64,000 nt of DNA from an uncultured Bariatricus sp. (GTDB lineage Bacteria; Bacillota; Clostridia; Lachnospirales; Lachnospiraceae), in the NCBI GenBank assembly GCA_934307065.1, contig CAKRCD010000002.1, forward strand, positions 124,001 to 188,000. Reading direction: 5' to 3'. The notes below the pieces were generated by a model, which made no database searches, was not told the DNA's origin, and saw only the letters and a list, made by a program, of their open reading frames with translations. Both the position numbers and the translations under genes were made by a program. This document shows positions 15,968 through 24,762 of this stretch, piece by piece. Each line of letters begins with the position of its first letter. The first letter of the stretch is position 1.

Positions 15968-17185
15968 TTAATTCGCATATAATTTAATCAGTTCTACAAT
16001 CATATCTGTTGCAAGGTCCATGCCTTCCACCGTGATATGTTCGAATGGTCCGTGGTATGCATATCCGCCGGTTCCAAGGTTTGGACAAGGAAGTCCCTGA
16101 TAACTTAACTGGCATCCGTCGGTACCGCCGCGGATTGGTTCTACAATCGGGACAATGTTTGCATCCTGGCAGGCAATTCTTGCGTTGTCAATCAGGTGCA
16201 TGCAGTCTGCAATGATTTCAGACATATTTTTGTACTGGTCTTTGATTGTGAGTTTTACTGTTCCTTCGCCCCATTTTTCGTTCAGATTCTTTTCGATTAA
16301 ACGTAAAGTGTTTTTGCGTGCTTCAAAGGAAAATTTGTCATGGTCACGGACAATATAGTGAATCTCTGCTTTACCAACATCTCCGCTCATGTGGGTAAGG
16401 TGATAGAAGCCTTCGTAACCTTCTGTTCCGCGAGGTGTTTCGCATCCCGGAAGCAGACTGTTGATTTCACAGGCAACCAAAGCGGCATTAATCATGGTAT
16501 CCTTGGAAGAACCCGGGTGAACACTGAAGCCCTGAATTTCAAAATCTGCGCCACATGCATTGAAGTTCTCGTACTGGATTTCACCCTCCTGACCACCGTC
16601 CAGAGTGTAGCCGTAGTCTGCGTCAAATTTTTTTACATCAAAATGTGCAGTTCCGGTTCCGATTTCCTCATCCGGTGTAAATGCCACGCTGATTGGACCA
16701 TGAGGAATCTGCTCTGTCTGAAGACGCTCTACCATAGTCAGAATTTCGGCAATACCGGCTTTGTCATCTGCACCAAGTACAGTTGTTCCATCCGTAGTAA
16801 TCAGCGTGCGTCCTGCCAGATTAGGCAGATGTGGGAAATCTTTTACGGTAAGCATACGTCCACTTGTGCCAAGAGGAAGGTCCCCGCCATTGTAGTTTTC
16901 GTGAATTATCGGTTTGATATCGTGGTCACAGAAATCAGACACAGTGTCCATATGTGCGATAAATCCTAATTTGATTTTATTTTCATACCCAGGTGTGGCT
17001 GGCAGTTTGCCATAAACATAACAGTGTTCTTCCACTTCCACGTCCTGAAGCCCAAGTTCTTTCATTTCTTCCGCAAGAAGATTGGCTAGCTGGAACTGGC
17101 ACTGGCTGGAAGGAAAAGTACCGCTGTTTTCGTCACTTGGAGTGCGAATTACTGCGTAATTTAAAAATCTTTCATAAGCTCTCAT
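15968..17185 (-). CDS. pepT: Peptidase T (tripeptide aminopeptidase, M20B)
   Basis: Zinc aminopeptidase that removes the N-terminal residue from tripeptides in the cytoplasm. M20 metal and catalytic motifs are present: GFIAHMDTV, GADDKAG, TPDEEIGTG, and FSVHPGSSKD in the lid domain, then GGTDGCQLSYQGLPCPNLGTGG and HGPFEH for the last ligand. At about 405 residues it has the normal PepT length. Two ATG codons lie 6 bases apart; the second (17185, MRAYERFLNY) is 10 bases after GAAAGG and preferred, with 17191 as alternative. It has its own promoter at 17236-17264. Confidence 0.95.
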   Translation of the reverse strand: MRAYERFLNYAVIRTPSDENSGTFPSSQCQFQLANLLAEEMKELGLQDVEVEEHCYVYGKLPATPGYENKIKLGFIAHMDTVSDFCDHDIKPIIHENYNGGDLPLGTSGRMLTVKDFPHLPNLAGRTLITTDGTTVLGADDKAGIAEILTMVERLQTEQIPHGPISVAFTPDEEIGTGTAHFDVKKFDADYGYTLDGGQEGEIQYENFNACGADFEIQGFSVHPGSSKDTMINAALVACEINSLLPGCETPRGTEGYEGFYHLTHMSGDVGKAEIHYIVRDHDKFSFEARKNTLRLIEKNLNEKWGEGTVKLTIKDQYKNMSEIIADCMHLIDNARIACQDANIVPIVEPIRGGTDGCQLSYQGLPCPNLGTGGYAYHGPFEHITVEGMDLATDMIVELIKLYAN

Positions 17186-17235
17186 AATCATTTCGCCTTT
17201 CTGCGTAAATTATTGTATAAAATTTTAACATATTC

Positions 17236-17264
17236 ATTATAAGAAAAGTAATCTTTTTCGTCAA
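17236..17264 (-). promoter_or_regulatory. Promoter of pepT
   Basis: On the minus strand: TTGACG (17264-17259), 17 bases, TATAAT (17241-17236). Confidence 0.8.
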
Positions 17265-17308
17265 GCTGTGTAAAAAATTATGAAATAACTAAGAAATATA
17301 TTTTCTCC

Positions 17309-17337
17309 TTGCAGAATGGAAAGAAGAAGCGTATGAT
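17309..17337 (+). promoter_or_regulatory. Promoter of the ktrB-ktrA operon
   Basis: TTGCAG at 17309-17314, 17 bases, TATGAT at 17332-17337, about 34 bases before the ktrB start. Confidence 0.6.
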
Positions 17338-17370
17338 ATAGCAGGAGTTCAAAGAAAGGTAGTTTAAGAC

Positions 17371-18711
17371 ATGAAACATATACATAGCAAGCTGACCCAG
17401 ACTCAGATGATTGTAGCTGGTTATATATTAATTATTTTGACAGGAAGTCTGCTTCTGATGCTTCCATGGGCATCGCGAAGCCATGAAGTCACTCCGTTTC
17501 TGGACACCCTCTTTACGGCAACTTCCGCAAGCTGTGTAACAGGGCTGGTAGTAGTAGACACATGGTCGCACTGGTCAATTTTTGGACAGGTTATTGTTCT
17601 GACATTGATTCAGGTCGGTGGAATGGGATTTATGACACTTGGTGTTTATATGGCGATTCTGCTGCGAAGAAGGATTGGCTTAAAAACCAGAGGTGTTTTG
17701 CAGGAAAGTATCAACAGTCTGCAGATTGGTGGAATTGTAAAGCTGGCCAAGAAGATTATTCAGGGAACGTTACTTTTTGAAAGTGTTGGGGCATTACTTT
17801 TGATGTACCGCTTTATACCAAGGTTTGGATTGATGCGTGGAATCTGGTATGGTATTTTCCATGCGGTTTCTGCATTCTGTAATGCAGGCTTTGATCTGAT
17901 GGGCTATACGGAACCGTATTTGTCTTTGTGTGGATATGCAGGAGACTGGCTGGTAAATCTTACGATTATGTCGTTGATTGTAATTGGTGGAATCGGGTTC
18001 TTTGTATGGGATGATATTGCCGACAAGAAACTAAAGATTAGAAGATATACACTGCATACCAAGATTGTATTGATGGTAACCGCATCTTTGATAATTGGCG
18101 GTGCACTTTTCTTTTTCTTTGCAGAACAGAATAATGTACTGAGAAATATGCCTCTTGCAGAGCAGATATGGGCTTCATTTTTTCAGTCTGTAACCGCCAG
18201 AACAGCGGGATTTAATACGGTGGATACAGGAACACTTACCGAAGGAAGCAAGTTTGTTACGATTTTGCTGATGTTTATCGGTGGAAGTCCGGGGTCAACT
18301 GCAGGTGGAATTAAGACTACCACACTCATTGTGTTACTGGTGTGTGTGCGTGCAAATATTCGTCAGGAGCATGGATATAATATTCTGGACAGAAGACTGG
18401 ACGAAGAATCCGTCCGAAAGGCATGCACGGTTATGTGTACGAATTTGCTGTTAATGTTGACAGCTACAATTATTATGTTGGCATTACAACCATTTGCATT
18501 GACAGATGTGTTATTTGAGGCGGCATCTGCAATCGGTACAGTAGGCATGACAACAGGTATTACAAGAAGTGTATGTAGTGCTTCGAAGATAGTGCTCATC
18601 TTTCTGATGTATTGTGGACGAATCGGAAGTCTGACATTTGCACTTTCTTTAAGAGGAAATAAACATGAACCGGCTGTAAAACAACCGGTAGAACAGATCA
18701 TGATAGGATAA
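17371..18711 (+). CDS. ktrB: Potassium uptake protein KtrB (TrkH/KtrB family)
   Basis: Ion-translocating membrane subunit of a Na+-linked K+ uptake system, 446 residues, with four membrane-pore-membrane repeats. The selectivity-filter glycines are visible: TATSASCVTGLVV, SAFCNAGFDLM, TARTAGFNTVD and SAIGTVGMTTG. The short N-terminus without two extra helices marks it as KtrB rather than TrkH. It needs the RCK partner KtrA, encoded 32 bases downstream. A purine-rich AAAGG site precedes ATG 17371. Confidence 0.93.
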   Translation: MKHIHSKLTQTQMIVAGYILIILTGSLLLMLPWASRSHEVTPFLDTLFTATSASCVTGLVVVDTWSHWSIFGQVIVLTLIQVGGMGFMTLGVYMAILLRRRIGLKTRGVLQESINSLQIGGIVKLAKKIIQGTLLFESVGALLLMYRFIPRFGLMRGIWYGIFHAVSAFCNAGFDLMGYTEPYLSLCGYAGDWLVNLTIMSLIVIGGIGFFVWDDIADKKLKIRRYTLHTKIVLMVTASLIIGGALFFFFAEQNNVLRNMPLAEQIWASFFQSVTARTAGFNTVDTGTLTEGSKFVTILLMFIGGSPGSTAGGIKTTTLIVLLVCVRANIRQEHGYNILDRRLDEESVRKACTVMCTNLLLMLTATIIMLALQPFALTDVLFEAASAIGTVGMTTGITRSVCSASKIVLIFLMYCGRIGSLTFALSLRGNKHEPAVKQPVEQIMIG

Positions 18712-18743
18712 AAACGAATAGGACAGAAAAGGAGAAGAAGGAT

Positions 18744-19394
18744 ATGAAATCTTTTTTAGTAATAGGACTTGGAAGGTTTGGTCAGCATCTTTGTAGAGAT
18801 TTGATTCGCATGGATAGCGAAGTAATGGTAATTGATAAAGAAGAATCCGCTACACAGCCGCTTTTGAACTGTGCAACAACCGTAAAAATCGGAGATTGTA
18901 CAAATGAGGAAGTGCTTAGGAGTCTTGGAGTAGGAAATTTTGATACTTGTTTTGTATGTATTGGCTCGAATTTCCAAAGTAGTCTGGAGGTTACAAGTCT
19001 TCTGAAAGACCTGGGAGCAAAGCGGGTTGTAAGTAAGGCGAGCCGTGATATTCATGCAAAGTTCCTTTTGAGAAACGGTGCAGATGAAGTTATTTATCCG
19101 GATAAGGATATTGCAGAACGTGTGGCTGTAAAATACAGTGCCAACCATGTATTTGATTATTTTGAGTTGCATTCGGATTATTCTATTTACGAAATTCAGC
19201 CAAAGAAATCATGGATTGGGCATACTATCGGTGAGGCAAATATTCGTGCAAAATATCATGTGAGTATTTTCGGAATAGGAAATGGAGAAGATTTTGATAT
19301 TCTGCCAAATGTCAATTATGTGATGAAAGAAAAAGACCATTTGATGGTGGTTGGACTAAAGAAAGATATTGACAGGCTTTTGGAAAGCATTTAA
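18744..19394 (+). CDS. ktrA: Potassium channel regulatory subunit KtrA (RCK protein)
   Basis: A 216-residue cytoplasmic protein with one RCK_N Rossmann domain (VIGLGRFGQHL, nucleotide-binding loop) and one RCK_C domain from about residue 135. KtrA forms an octameric ring that gates KtrB in response to ATP/ADP; in many Firmicutes the RCK_C domain binds c-di-AMP. AAAGGAG lies upstream of ATG 18744. Single-RCK architecture and linkage to ktrB support the name. Confidence 0.93.
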   Translation: MKSFLVIGLGRFGQHLCRDLIRMDSEVMVIDKEESATQPLLNCATTVKIGDCTNEEVLRSLGVGNFDTCFVCIGSNFQSSLEVTSLLKDLGAKRVVSKASRDIHAKFLLRNGADEVIYPDKDIAERVAVKYSANHVFDYFELHSDYSIYEIQPKKSWIGHTIGEANIRAKYHVSIFGIGNGEDFDILPNVNYVMKEKDHLMVVGLKKDIDRLLESI

Positions 19395-19405
19395 AGAAAA
19401 TCGTT

Positions 19406-19436
19406 AAGGGCAGCGAAATGAGCTGCCCTTTTTTTA
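19406..19436. terminator. Shared terminator between ktrA and trkH
   Basis: AAGGGCAGC at 19406-19414 pairs with GCTGCCCTT at 19422-19430, followed by seven T in total on the + strand. The two potassium operons converge here. Confidence 0.92.
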
Positions 19437-19441
19437 CATTT

Positions 19442-20911
19442 CTATCCTTTACATCTACTTTTATGTTTTTTCAATGAATCCTTCCAAATAGCAGGATGGA
19501 ATAAAATCAGAAGCGGATATAATTCCAGTCGCCCTGCAAGCATATCAAAGATAAGTACCCATTTTGAAAACAGAGAAAAGACTCCAAAGTTTTGGGTTGG
19601 TCCGACCAGTTCCAATCCCGGACCGATGTTGTTGATGGTTGCTGCTACTGCGGTAAAGTTTGTAATAAAGTCCATTCCGTTAAAGGAAAGAGCCAGGACA
19701 GATACCGTAAACAGGAACATGAATGTTGCAAAATAAATACTAGTTGTATGAATTAATTCATCGTTTATTGGTTTTGATTCCATTGTGATTTTCTTAATGC
19801 TCTTCGGGTGAAGATAAGAATTTATCTCACGAAGTGAAGCTTTTACCAGGATGATGATACGGGAAACTTTGATTCCGCCACCGGTACTTCCCGCACATGC
19901 ACCGATAAACATTAATAAAATCAAAATTGTCCGGCTGGTCTCTGGCCAGATATTGAAATCTACGGTCGAGAAACCGGTGGTGGTAATGATAGATGCCACC
20001 TGAAATGCCGCGTGGCATAATGCATCTGCTGTATTTTGGAACAGATGCAGAATATTAAAGAAAATGACACCGATGGATGCAAGTACAATCAGGAAGTAAT
20101 ATTTCACTTCTTCCATCTTAAATGCTTTTTTTATCTTACGGAAAACGATGTAATAATAAAAGTTAAAATTTACTCCGAATAATAACATGAAAATGGTTGT
20201 TACCCATTGCAGGTAAGCAGAATAACTTGCCATACTGTCATTTTTAATTCCAAATCCACCGGTTCCGGCACTGCCGAACGCAGTGGCAAATGCATCGAAT
20301 ACAGGCATTTTCCCTGCCAGTAAGAATAAAATCTCAATGACAGTTAATGCGAAGTAAATGGAATACAGAATAATGGCAGTTGACCGTACTTTCGGAACTA
20401 ATTTTCCTACAGAAGGACCTGGGCTTTCTGCCTTCATCAGGTTCATGTGGGAACCACCGCTAAGTGGCAGGATTGCCAGCAGGAAAACCAGAACACCCAT
20501 ACCACCAATCCAGTGCGTAAAGCTTCGCCAGAATAAGGAGCAGTGAGAAAGTGCCTCTACGTTGCTTAAAATGCTGGCTCCGGTGGTAGTGAAACCGGAA
20601 ATGGTCTCAAACATGGCATCCGTGAAAGAAGGAATCTCCCCGGTCAGTACAAATGGCATACAGCCAAAGAAACTCATGGCAATCCAGCTAAGCGAAGTTG
20701 CGACGCAGCCTTCCTTCAGGAAGAATACGGAGTTTTTTGGTTTATGCATGGAAAGCAGGAAACCAAAAAGGAAAGTTACGATTACCGTTCCCAGATAAAC
20801 CATTCCCTGTGGCTCCTGATAAATAACAGCAATCAGACAAGGTAGCAGCAACAGCAGAGCTTCAATTCGCAGCACATGTCCAAGTATGTAACGAATAATT
20901 GATAAATTCAT
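19442..20911 (-). CDS. trkH: Trk potassium uptake membrane subunit TrkH
   Basis: A 489-residue membrane subunit of a second K+ uptake system. It has two N-terminal helices ahead of the four pore repeats, as TrkH does. Filter segments: ETISGFTTTGAS, GSAGTGGFGIKN, SIITTTGFSTVDF and ATINNIGPGL, plus GACAGSTGGGIKV. The start is ATG 20911 with AAGGGGTGG 5 bases upstream; a GTG at 20920 overlaps that site. It begins 12 bases after the trkA stop, so it is the second gene of a trkA-trkH operon. Confidence 0.93.
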   Translation of the reverse strand: MNLSIIRYILGHVLRIEALLLLLPCLIAVIYQEPQGMVYLGTVIVTFLFGFLLSMHKPKNSVFFLKEGCVATSLSWIAMSFFGCMPFVLTGEIPSFTDAMFETISGFTTTGASILSNVEALSHCSLFWRSFTHWIGGMGVLVFLLAILPLSGGSHMNLMKAESPGPSVGKLVPKVRSTAIILYSIYFALTVIEILFLLAGKMPVFDAFATAFGSAGTGGFGIKNDSMASYSAYLQWVTTIFMLLFGVNFNFYYYIVFRKIKKAFKMEEVKYYFLIVLASIGVIFFNILHLFQNTADALCHAAFQVASIITTTGFSTVDFNIWPETSRTILILLMFIGACAGSTGGGIKVSRIIILVKASLREINSYLHPKSIKKITMESKPINDELIHTTSIYFATFMFLFTVSVLALSFNGMDFITNFTAVAATINNIGPGLELVGPTQNFGVFSLFSKWVLIFDMLAGRLELYPLLILFHPAIWKDSLKKHKSRCKG

Positions 20912-20923
20912 GTCTGCCACCCC

Positions 20924-22312
20924 TTATTTCAAAATATCCTGAATGCTGCTGAATCCAGTGTGCGTTGTGACAATCATAACCGTGTCGCCTACTTGAATAG
21001 AGTCTGCACCACTTGGGAAAATGATATTTCCGTTACGGCAGATAAGGGAGACAAGGAGATTGTCCTTTAACTGCAGATCTTTCAGTGGGATATCGGTAAT
21101 TTCCGAACTTTCTTTTACGATAAATTCAACCGCTTCCGCTTTGGAATCAAACATATGGTACAGGGTTTCCACTTCACTGTGCCGGGAAGCATTTTTGGCA
21201 CGGACATAGGCAATAATCGCTTCCGCAGCCATGTATTTTGGATAAACCACACTTCCTAAATCCAGTGTATTTATTACATCCTTGAATGTAATACGGTTAA
21301 TTTTGGTAATTACTTTTGCGGAAGAAACCTGCCTTGCGTATAGCGTCAGCATGACATTTTCCTCATCAATCCCGGTAAGTGGAATGAAAGCTTCTGTGTG
21401 GCGGATGCCTTCTTCCTCCAGCAAGGACTGGTCTGTTCCATCCCCATTGATGATGATTGCTTTGGGAAGCAGGATGCTGAGCAGCTCACACCGTTTTCTG
21501 TTCTGTTCAATAATTTTGACTGAAACACCGATGGAAATCAACTGTTGTGCCAGATAATAGGCAGCTGTACCGCCTCCGATTATCATGGCACTTTTCACTT
21601 GCGTATTTTTATATCCGATATCTCTGAAAAATGCCTTTGCAACCTTTCGGGATGTGATAAAGGAAATCATATCGCCTGATTCAATCTGAAAATTTCCGGA
21701 AGGAATATATACCTGGTTGTTACGTTCAATGGCACAGATGTGGATATTGGTCGTGTGGCTCTGACCTAATTCGGCTACAGTCATGCCGTCAATATAGTTG
21801 TCTTTTGGCACTTTGAACTTAATCATTTCTGCCTGACCGTGTGCAAATGCATTGATTTCCAGGGCGGTTGGCAGAGAAAGGATGGTTGCAGTCTCTCTGG
21901 CGGCCATCAGTTCCGGATTGATAATGAGGGCAAGTCCTAACCGTTCCCGCAGATAATTTGCTTCTTTACTGTAATCCGGGGTACGGACTCTGGCAATAGT
22001 AGCACAGTCGCCAACCTGCTTGGCAATGGTACAGCACAGAAGATTCAGCTCATCCGATGCAGTTACAGCAATCAGAAGATCTGTGGTTGTAATGCCGGCT
22101 TCCATCTGCACACTGTAGCTGGCACCATTTCCAACGATTCCCATAATATCGTATAAGCCGGACAATTCCTGCACAAGTTCCGGATTCTGGTCAATAATGG
22201 TAATGTCATGACCTTCACGACTGAGTTGTTCTACCAGTGTAGCACCAACTTTTCCACAGCCGATAATAATAACATTAAGCCCTTGCTTCGGCTCATTTTT
22301 CTTCTGAAACAT
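20924..22312 (-). CDS. trkA: Trk potassium uptake regulatory subunit TrkA
   Basis: Cytoplasmic regulator with two RCK_N-RCK_C units in tandem: the first Rossmann motif IIIGCGKVGATL near residue 15, the second MIIGGGTAAYYL near residue 235, and RCK_C domains after each. This double architecture is typical of TrkA, which partners TrkH and binds NAD(H)/ATP. The start is taken at ATG 22312 (MFQKKNEP), 13 bases after AGGAGG; a longer frame to 22354 would run through the ribosome binding site. The leader contains the structured repeat at 22349-22400. Confidence 0.92.
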   Translation of the reverse strand: MFQKKNEPKQGLNVIIIGCGKVGATLVEQLSREGHDITIIDQNPELVQELSGLYDIMGIVGNGASYSVQMEAGITTTDLLIAVTASDELNLLCCTIAKQVGDCATIARVRTPDYSKEANYLRERLGLALIINPELMAARETATILSLPTALEINAFAHGQAEMIKFKVPKDNYIDGMTVAELGQSHTTNIHICAIERNNQVYIPSGNFQIESGDMISFITSRKVAKAFFRDIGYKNTQVKSAMIIGGGTAAYYLAQQLISIGVSVKIIEQNRKRCELLSILLPKAIIINGDGTDQSLLEEEGIRHTEAFIPLTGIDEENVMLTLYARQVSSAKVITKINRITFKDVINTLDLGSVVYPKYMAAEAIIAYVRAKNASRHSEVETLYHMFDSKAEAVEFIVKESSEITDIPLKDLQLKDNLLVSLICRNGNIIFPSGADSIQVGDTVMIVTTHTGFSSIQDILK

Positions 22313-22348
22313 GATATTCTCATATCCTCCTACAATAACATAATGTTG

Positions 22349-22400
22349 CGGCAAAAGCCGTCAACTATGATGCCTGCGGATTGTTTCGTGTCTGGCATCA
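22349..22400 (-). repeat. Structured repeat element C in the trkA leader
   Basis: On the minus strand TGATGCC (22400-22394) pairs with GGCATCA (22374-22368), followed by GTTG and a GGCTTTTGCC mini-hairpin. The order of blocks matches element B at 45386-45452: TGATGCCAG, GGCATCA, GTTG, GCTTTTG. Confidence 0.55.
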
Positions 22401-22512
22401 AAAAACTATAAACATAGATAATATAGCACTTTATAATAAGAAAAAAAAGTAAAAGCCCGGAAAAGATTTTATTTTGAGAAAAAATGCGTTATATTATGTT
22501 ATATTATGATAT

Positions 22513-22548
22513 TGGGGTCAAAAGGTGTTTTGCCCCTTTTGATACCAG
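22513..22548 (+). repeat. Structured repeat element A in the aldo/keto reductase leader
   Basis: GGTCAAAAGG and a downstream CCCCTTTTGATACC form an imperfect palindrome with loop GTGTTTTG. The core GGTCAAAAG/CTTTTGA is shared with element B at 45395-45443. Confidence 0.5.
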
Positions 22549-22574
22549 ATTGCAACAGAAGGAGGAGAACGGAA

Positions 22575-23669
22575 ATGAAAGGATTTGGATTTGGCTGTAT
22601 GCGTCTTCCCATGATTGGGGAAGAAGTAGATAAAGAACAGTTTACGAAGATGATTGACCGGTTTATGGAGGAAGGATTTACCTATTTTGATACAGCACGA
22701 GTTTATTTAAAGGGAAAGAGTGAGACTGCATTAAAAGAGTGCCTTACCTCCAGATATCCACGGGAATCTTATCAGCTTGCGGACAAGCTTTCCAGAAGCT
22801 GTTTTGAAAAAGAAGAAGATATCCGTCCATTCTTTGAAAGTCAGTTAGAGTCGTGCGGAGTAAGCTATTTTGACTATTATCTCATGCATGCCATTCAGGC
22901 AAACAGTTATCAGAAATATGTAAAATGCAGAGCCTTTGAGATTGTAGAGGAGCTGAAAGCAGAAGGAAAAATCCGTCATATCGCAATGTCTTTCCATGAC
23001 AGTGCAGAGGTATTGGAGAAAATTTTGCAGGAACAGCCATCCATTGAGGTGGTACAGCTTCAGTTTAACTACGCAGATTATGATAATCCGGTAGTACAGA
23101 GCCGGGAATGCTATGAGGTTTGCAGAAAATATGGAAAACCTGTCATTGTTATGGAACCGGTAAAAGGTGGACGCCTGATTCAACTTCCGGAAGAGGCCAA
23201 AGCAGTGTTTGACAGAAGAAACGGTGGAAGTTATGCAAGCTATGCCATTCGTTATTGCTCTTCCTTCCCAGGAATTTTCATGGTTTTAAGTGGAATGAGT
23301 GACATGGAACAGATGGAAGATAACATCAGTTATATGAAAGAATTTCAGCCATTTTCCGAGGAAGAATACAAAGCAGTCGAAGAAGTCAGGGATATTCTGA
23401 AGAAGCAGGACAGCATTCCGTGTACAGAGTGTAAGTACTGTGTAGATGGCTGCCCAATGAAAATCAGTATTCCTTCCTTGTTTGATTTCTATAATGACAA
23501 AATGATTTATGACTGGAAGACAGAGACGCATTATCAGGATACGACCAAAGATGGCGGCAAGGCGTCTTCCTGCATCAAATGCGGTAAATGTGAACAGGTC
23601 TGTCCGCAGCATCTTCCAATCCGGAAACTTTTAACAAAAGTAGCAGATGCATTTGAAAAAGAAGAATAG
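22575..23669 (+). CDS. Aldo/keto reductase with C-terminal ferredoxin-like domain
   Basis: An AKR-fold oxidoreductase (residues 1 to about 280; FDTARVY carries the usual Asp and Tyr region, YYLMHAI the His) fused to a C-terminal domain with two Cys clusters, CTECKYCVDGCP and CIKCGKCEQVCP, expected to bind two 4Fe-4S centres. Such fusions are common in anaerobes; the substrate is unknown. The start is ATG 22575 (MKGFGFG) behind GAAGGAGGAGAACG; an upstream in-frame ATG at 22506 would run through the leader palindrome. A flavodoxin gene follows 11 bases later, a sensible electron partner. Confidence 0.9.
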   Translation: MKGFGFGCMRLPMIGEEVDKEQFTKMIDRFMEEGFTYFDTARVYLKGKSETALKECLTSRYPRESYQLADKLSRSCFEKEEDIRPFFESQLESCGVSYFDYYLMHAIQANSYQKYVKCRAFEIVEELKAEGKIRHIAMSFHDSAEVLEKILQEQPSIEVVQLQFNYADYDNPVVQSRECYEVCRKYGKPVIVMEPVKGGRLIQLPEEAKAVFDRRNGGSYASYAIRYCSSFPGIFMVLSGMSDMEQMEDNISYMKEFQPFSEEEYKAVEEVRDILKKQDSIPCTECKYCVDGCPMKISIPSLFDFYNDKMIYDWKTETHYQDTTKDGGKASSCIKCGKCEQVCPQHLPIRKLLTKVADAFEKEE

Positions 23670-23680
23670 GAGAAAGACAT

Positions 23681-24181
23681 ATGGCAAAATTAGTAGCGTT
23701 TTATTCGAGAGCAGGAGAGAATTACTTTGGCGGCCAGTATCGCAAGATTGAGGTCGGAAATACAGAGAAAGTAGCAAAAATGATTGCAGAAGCGACAGGA
23801 GCAGAATTATTCAAAATGGAACAGAAAGTACCATATTCAGATGATTACAAAGAATGTGTCGCAGAAGCGGCAAAGGATTTTAAGGAAAATGCAAGACCGG
23901 AACTTGCTGTTATGCCGGAGAATCTGAATGATTATGATGAAATTTATCTAGGCTATCCAAACTATTGCGGAACTATGCCGATGGCAGTGTATACCTTTCT
24001 GGAAGCATATGATTTTACAGGAAAGACGATTCATCCATTCTGTACACATGAAGGAAGCGGACTCGGAAAGACGGAAAAACATATTGCAGAGACAGCAAAG
24101 GGAGCAAATGTGGCAACGGGTCTGGCAATTAAGGGAAGCGATGTGGATAATGCAAAAGAAATAATAGAAGCATGGGTATAA
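23681..24181 (+). CDS. Flavodoxin
   Basis: A 166-residue flavodoxin-fold protein. The N-terminal segment VAFYSRAGENYFGG and then VGNTEKVA provide the FMN phosphate loop; LGYPNYCGTMPMAVYTFLE and CTHEGSGLGKTEK are the typical flavin-binding regions of the long-chain type related to YqiG-like flavodoxins. Probably carries electrons to or from the Fe-S aldo/keto reductase encoded just upstream (11-base gap). GGAGAAAG precedes ATG 23681. Confidence 0.88.
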   Translation: MAKLVAFYSRAGENYFGGQYRKIEVGNTEKVAKMIAEATGAELFKMEQKVPYSDDYKECVAEAAKDFKENARPELAVMPENLNDYDEIYLGYPNYCGTMPMAVYTFLEAYDFTGKTIHPFCTHEGSGLGKTEKHIAETAKGANVATGLAIKGSDVDNAKEIIEAWV

Positions 24182-24233
24182 GGATTTGCTAAAGTAAGCA
24201 GGAGTGCGAAGCATGGAACAATCCGTAAGTACC

Positions 24234-24260
24234 ATAAGATATAAGATATAAGATATAAGA
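24234..24260. repeat. Short tandem repeat, 7-base unit ATAAGAT
   Basis: Nearly four copies of ATAAGAT in a row between the flavodoxin stop and its terminator. No coding role. Confidence 0.8.
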
Positions 24261-24263
24261 AAA

Positions 24264-24303
24264 ATGCTACACAATCAGTCCTATGGTTGTGTGGTATTTT
24301 TTA
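24264..24303 (+). terminator. Terminator after the flavodoxin gene
   Basis: ATGCTACACAATC at 24264-24276 pairs with GGTTGTGTGGTAT at 24285-24297 (with G-T pairs), then six T. Confidence 0.8.
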
Positions 24304-24316
24304 TTGCTTTTAAAAT

Positions 24317-24365
24317 AAACAGTATATAACAGTTGACAACAGTTGTGTGCTGTTATATACTGTTT
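24317..24365 (+). promoter_or_regulatory. Palindromic operator and promoter of the GntR-ABC operon
   Basis: AAACAGTATATAACAG at 24317-24332 and its exact reverse complement at 24350-24365 flank a 17-base centre. The promoter is built into it: TTGACA at 24333-24338, 17 bases, TATACT at 24356-24361, so the right arm covers the -10 box. This is the expected layout for autorepression by the GntR protein encoded next. Confidence 0.88.
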
Positions 24366-24381
24366 ACAAGGAGTGGTAATA

Positions 24382-24762
24382 ATGAAATTAATTTTAAATA
24401 ATTCATCCATGCAGCCGATTTACGAGCAGATTCTTTCTCAGATAAAGAGTCAGATTATGAATGGACGGCTAAAGGAAAATGAAATGCTTCCATCAGTCCG
24501 TGGACTTGCCAAGGAGATAAAAGTCAGTGCATTGACGGTAAAGAAAGCATATGATGCACTGGAAGAAGAAGGGTTTATCGTAACCGTTCATGGAAAAGGA
24601 AGCTATGTTGCCTGTGCCAGCCAGGATTTGATGCTGGAGGAAAAGAAGAAGGAAGTAGAGACAGAACTGGAACAGGCAATCCGTAAAGGAAAAAGTTGTG
24701 GAATGAGTGAAGCGGATTTGAAGGAATTGTTTCAGATTATTTTGGAGGACTGGTCATGCTAG
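24382..24762 (+). CDS. GntR family transcriptional regulator (YtrA subfamily)
   Basis: A 126-residue repressor-type regulator. The N-terminal winged helix (PIYEQILSQIKSQIMNGRLKE; LPSVRGLAKEIKVSALTVKKAYDALEEEGF) is followed by a short helical tail instead of a large effector domain, the mark of the YtrA subgroup. These proteins usually control an adjacent ABC transporter and their own gene. AAGGAG lies 9 bases before ATG 24382; an upstream frame from 24343 would start inside the operator. Its 3' end overlaps the ATPase gene by 7 bases. Confidence 0.92.
   Translation: MKLILNNSSMQPIYEQILSQIKSQIMNGRLKENEMLPSVRGLAKEIKVSALTVKKAYDALEEEGFIVTVHGKGSYVACASQDLMLEEKKKEVETELEQAIRKGKSCGMSEADLKELFQIILEDWSC

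Noticed and set aside
16340..16969. A 209-residue open frame on the + strand within pepT
   Set aside because: It is antisense to a complete, clearly recognised peptidase T; the translation has no family features and no ribosome binding site.
22312..22440. A c-di-AMP (ydaO-type) riboswitch before trkA
   Set aside because: The leader is about the right size and the gene is a usual target, but I cannot match the conserved ydaO blocks; the structure seen matches element B instead.
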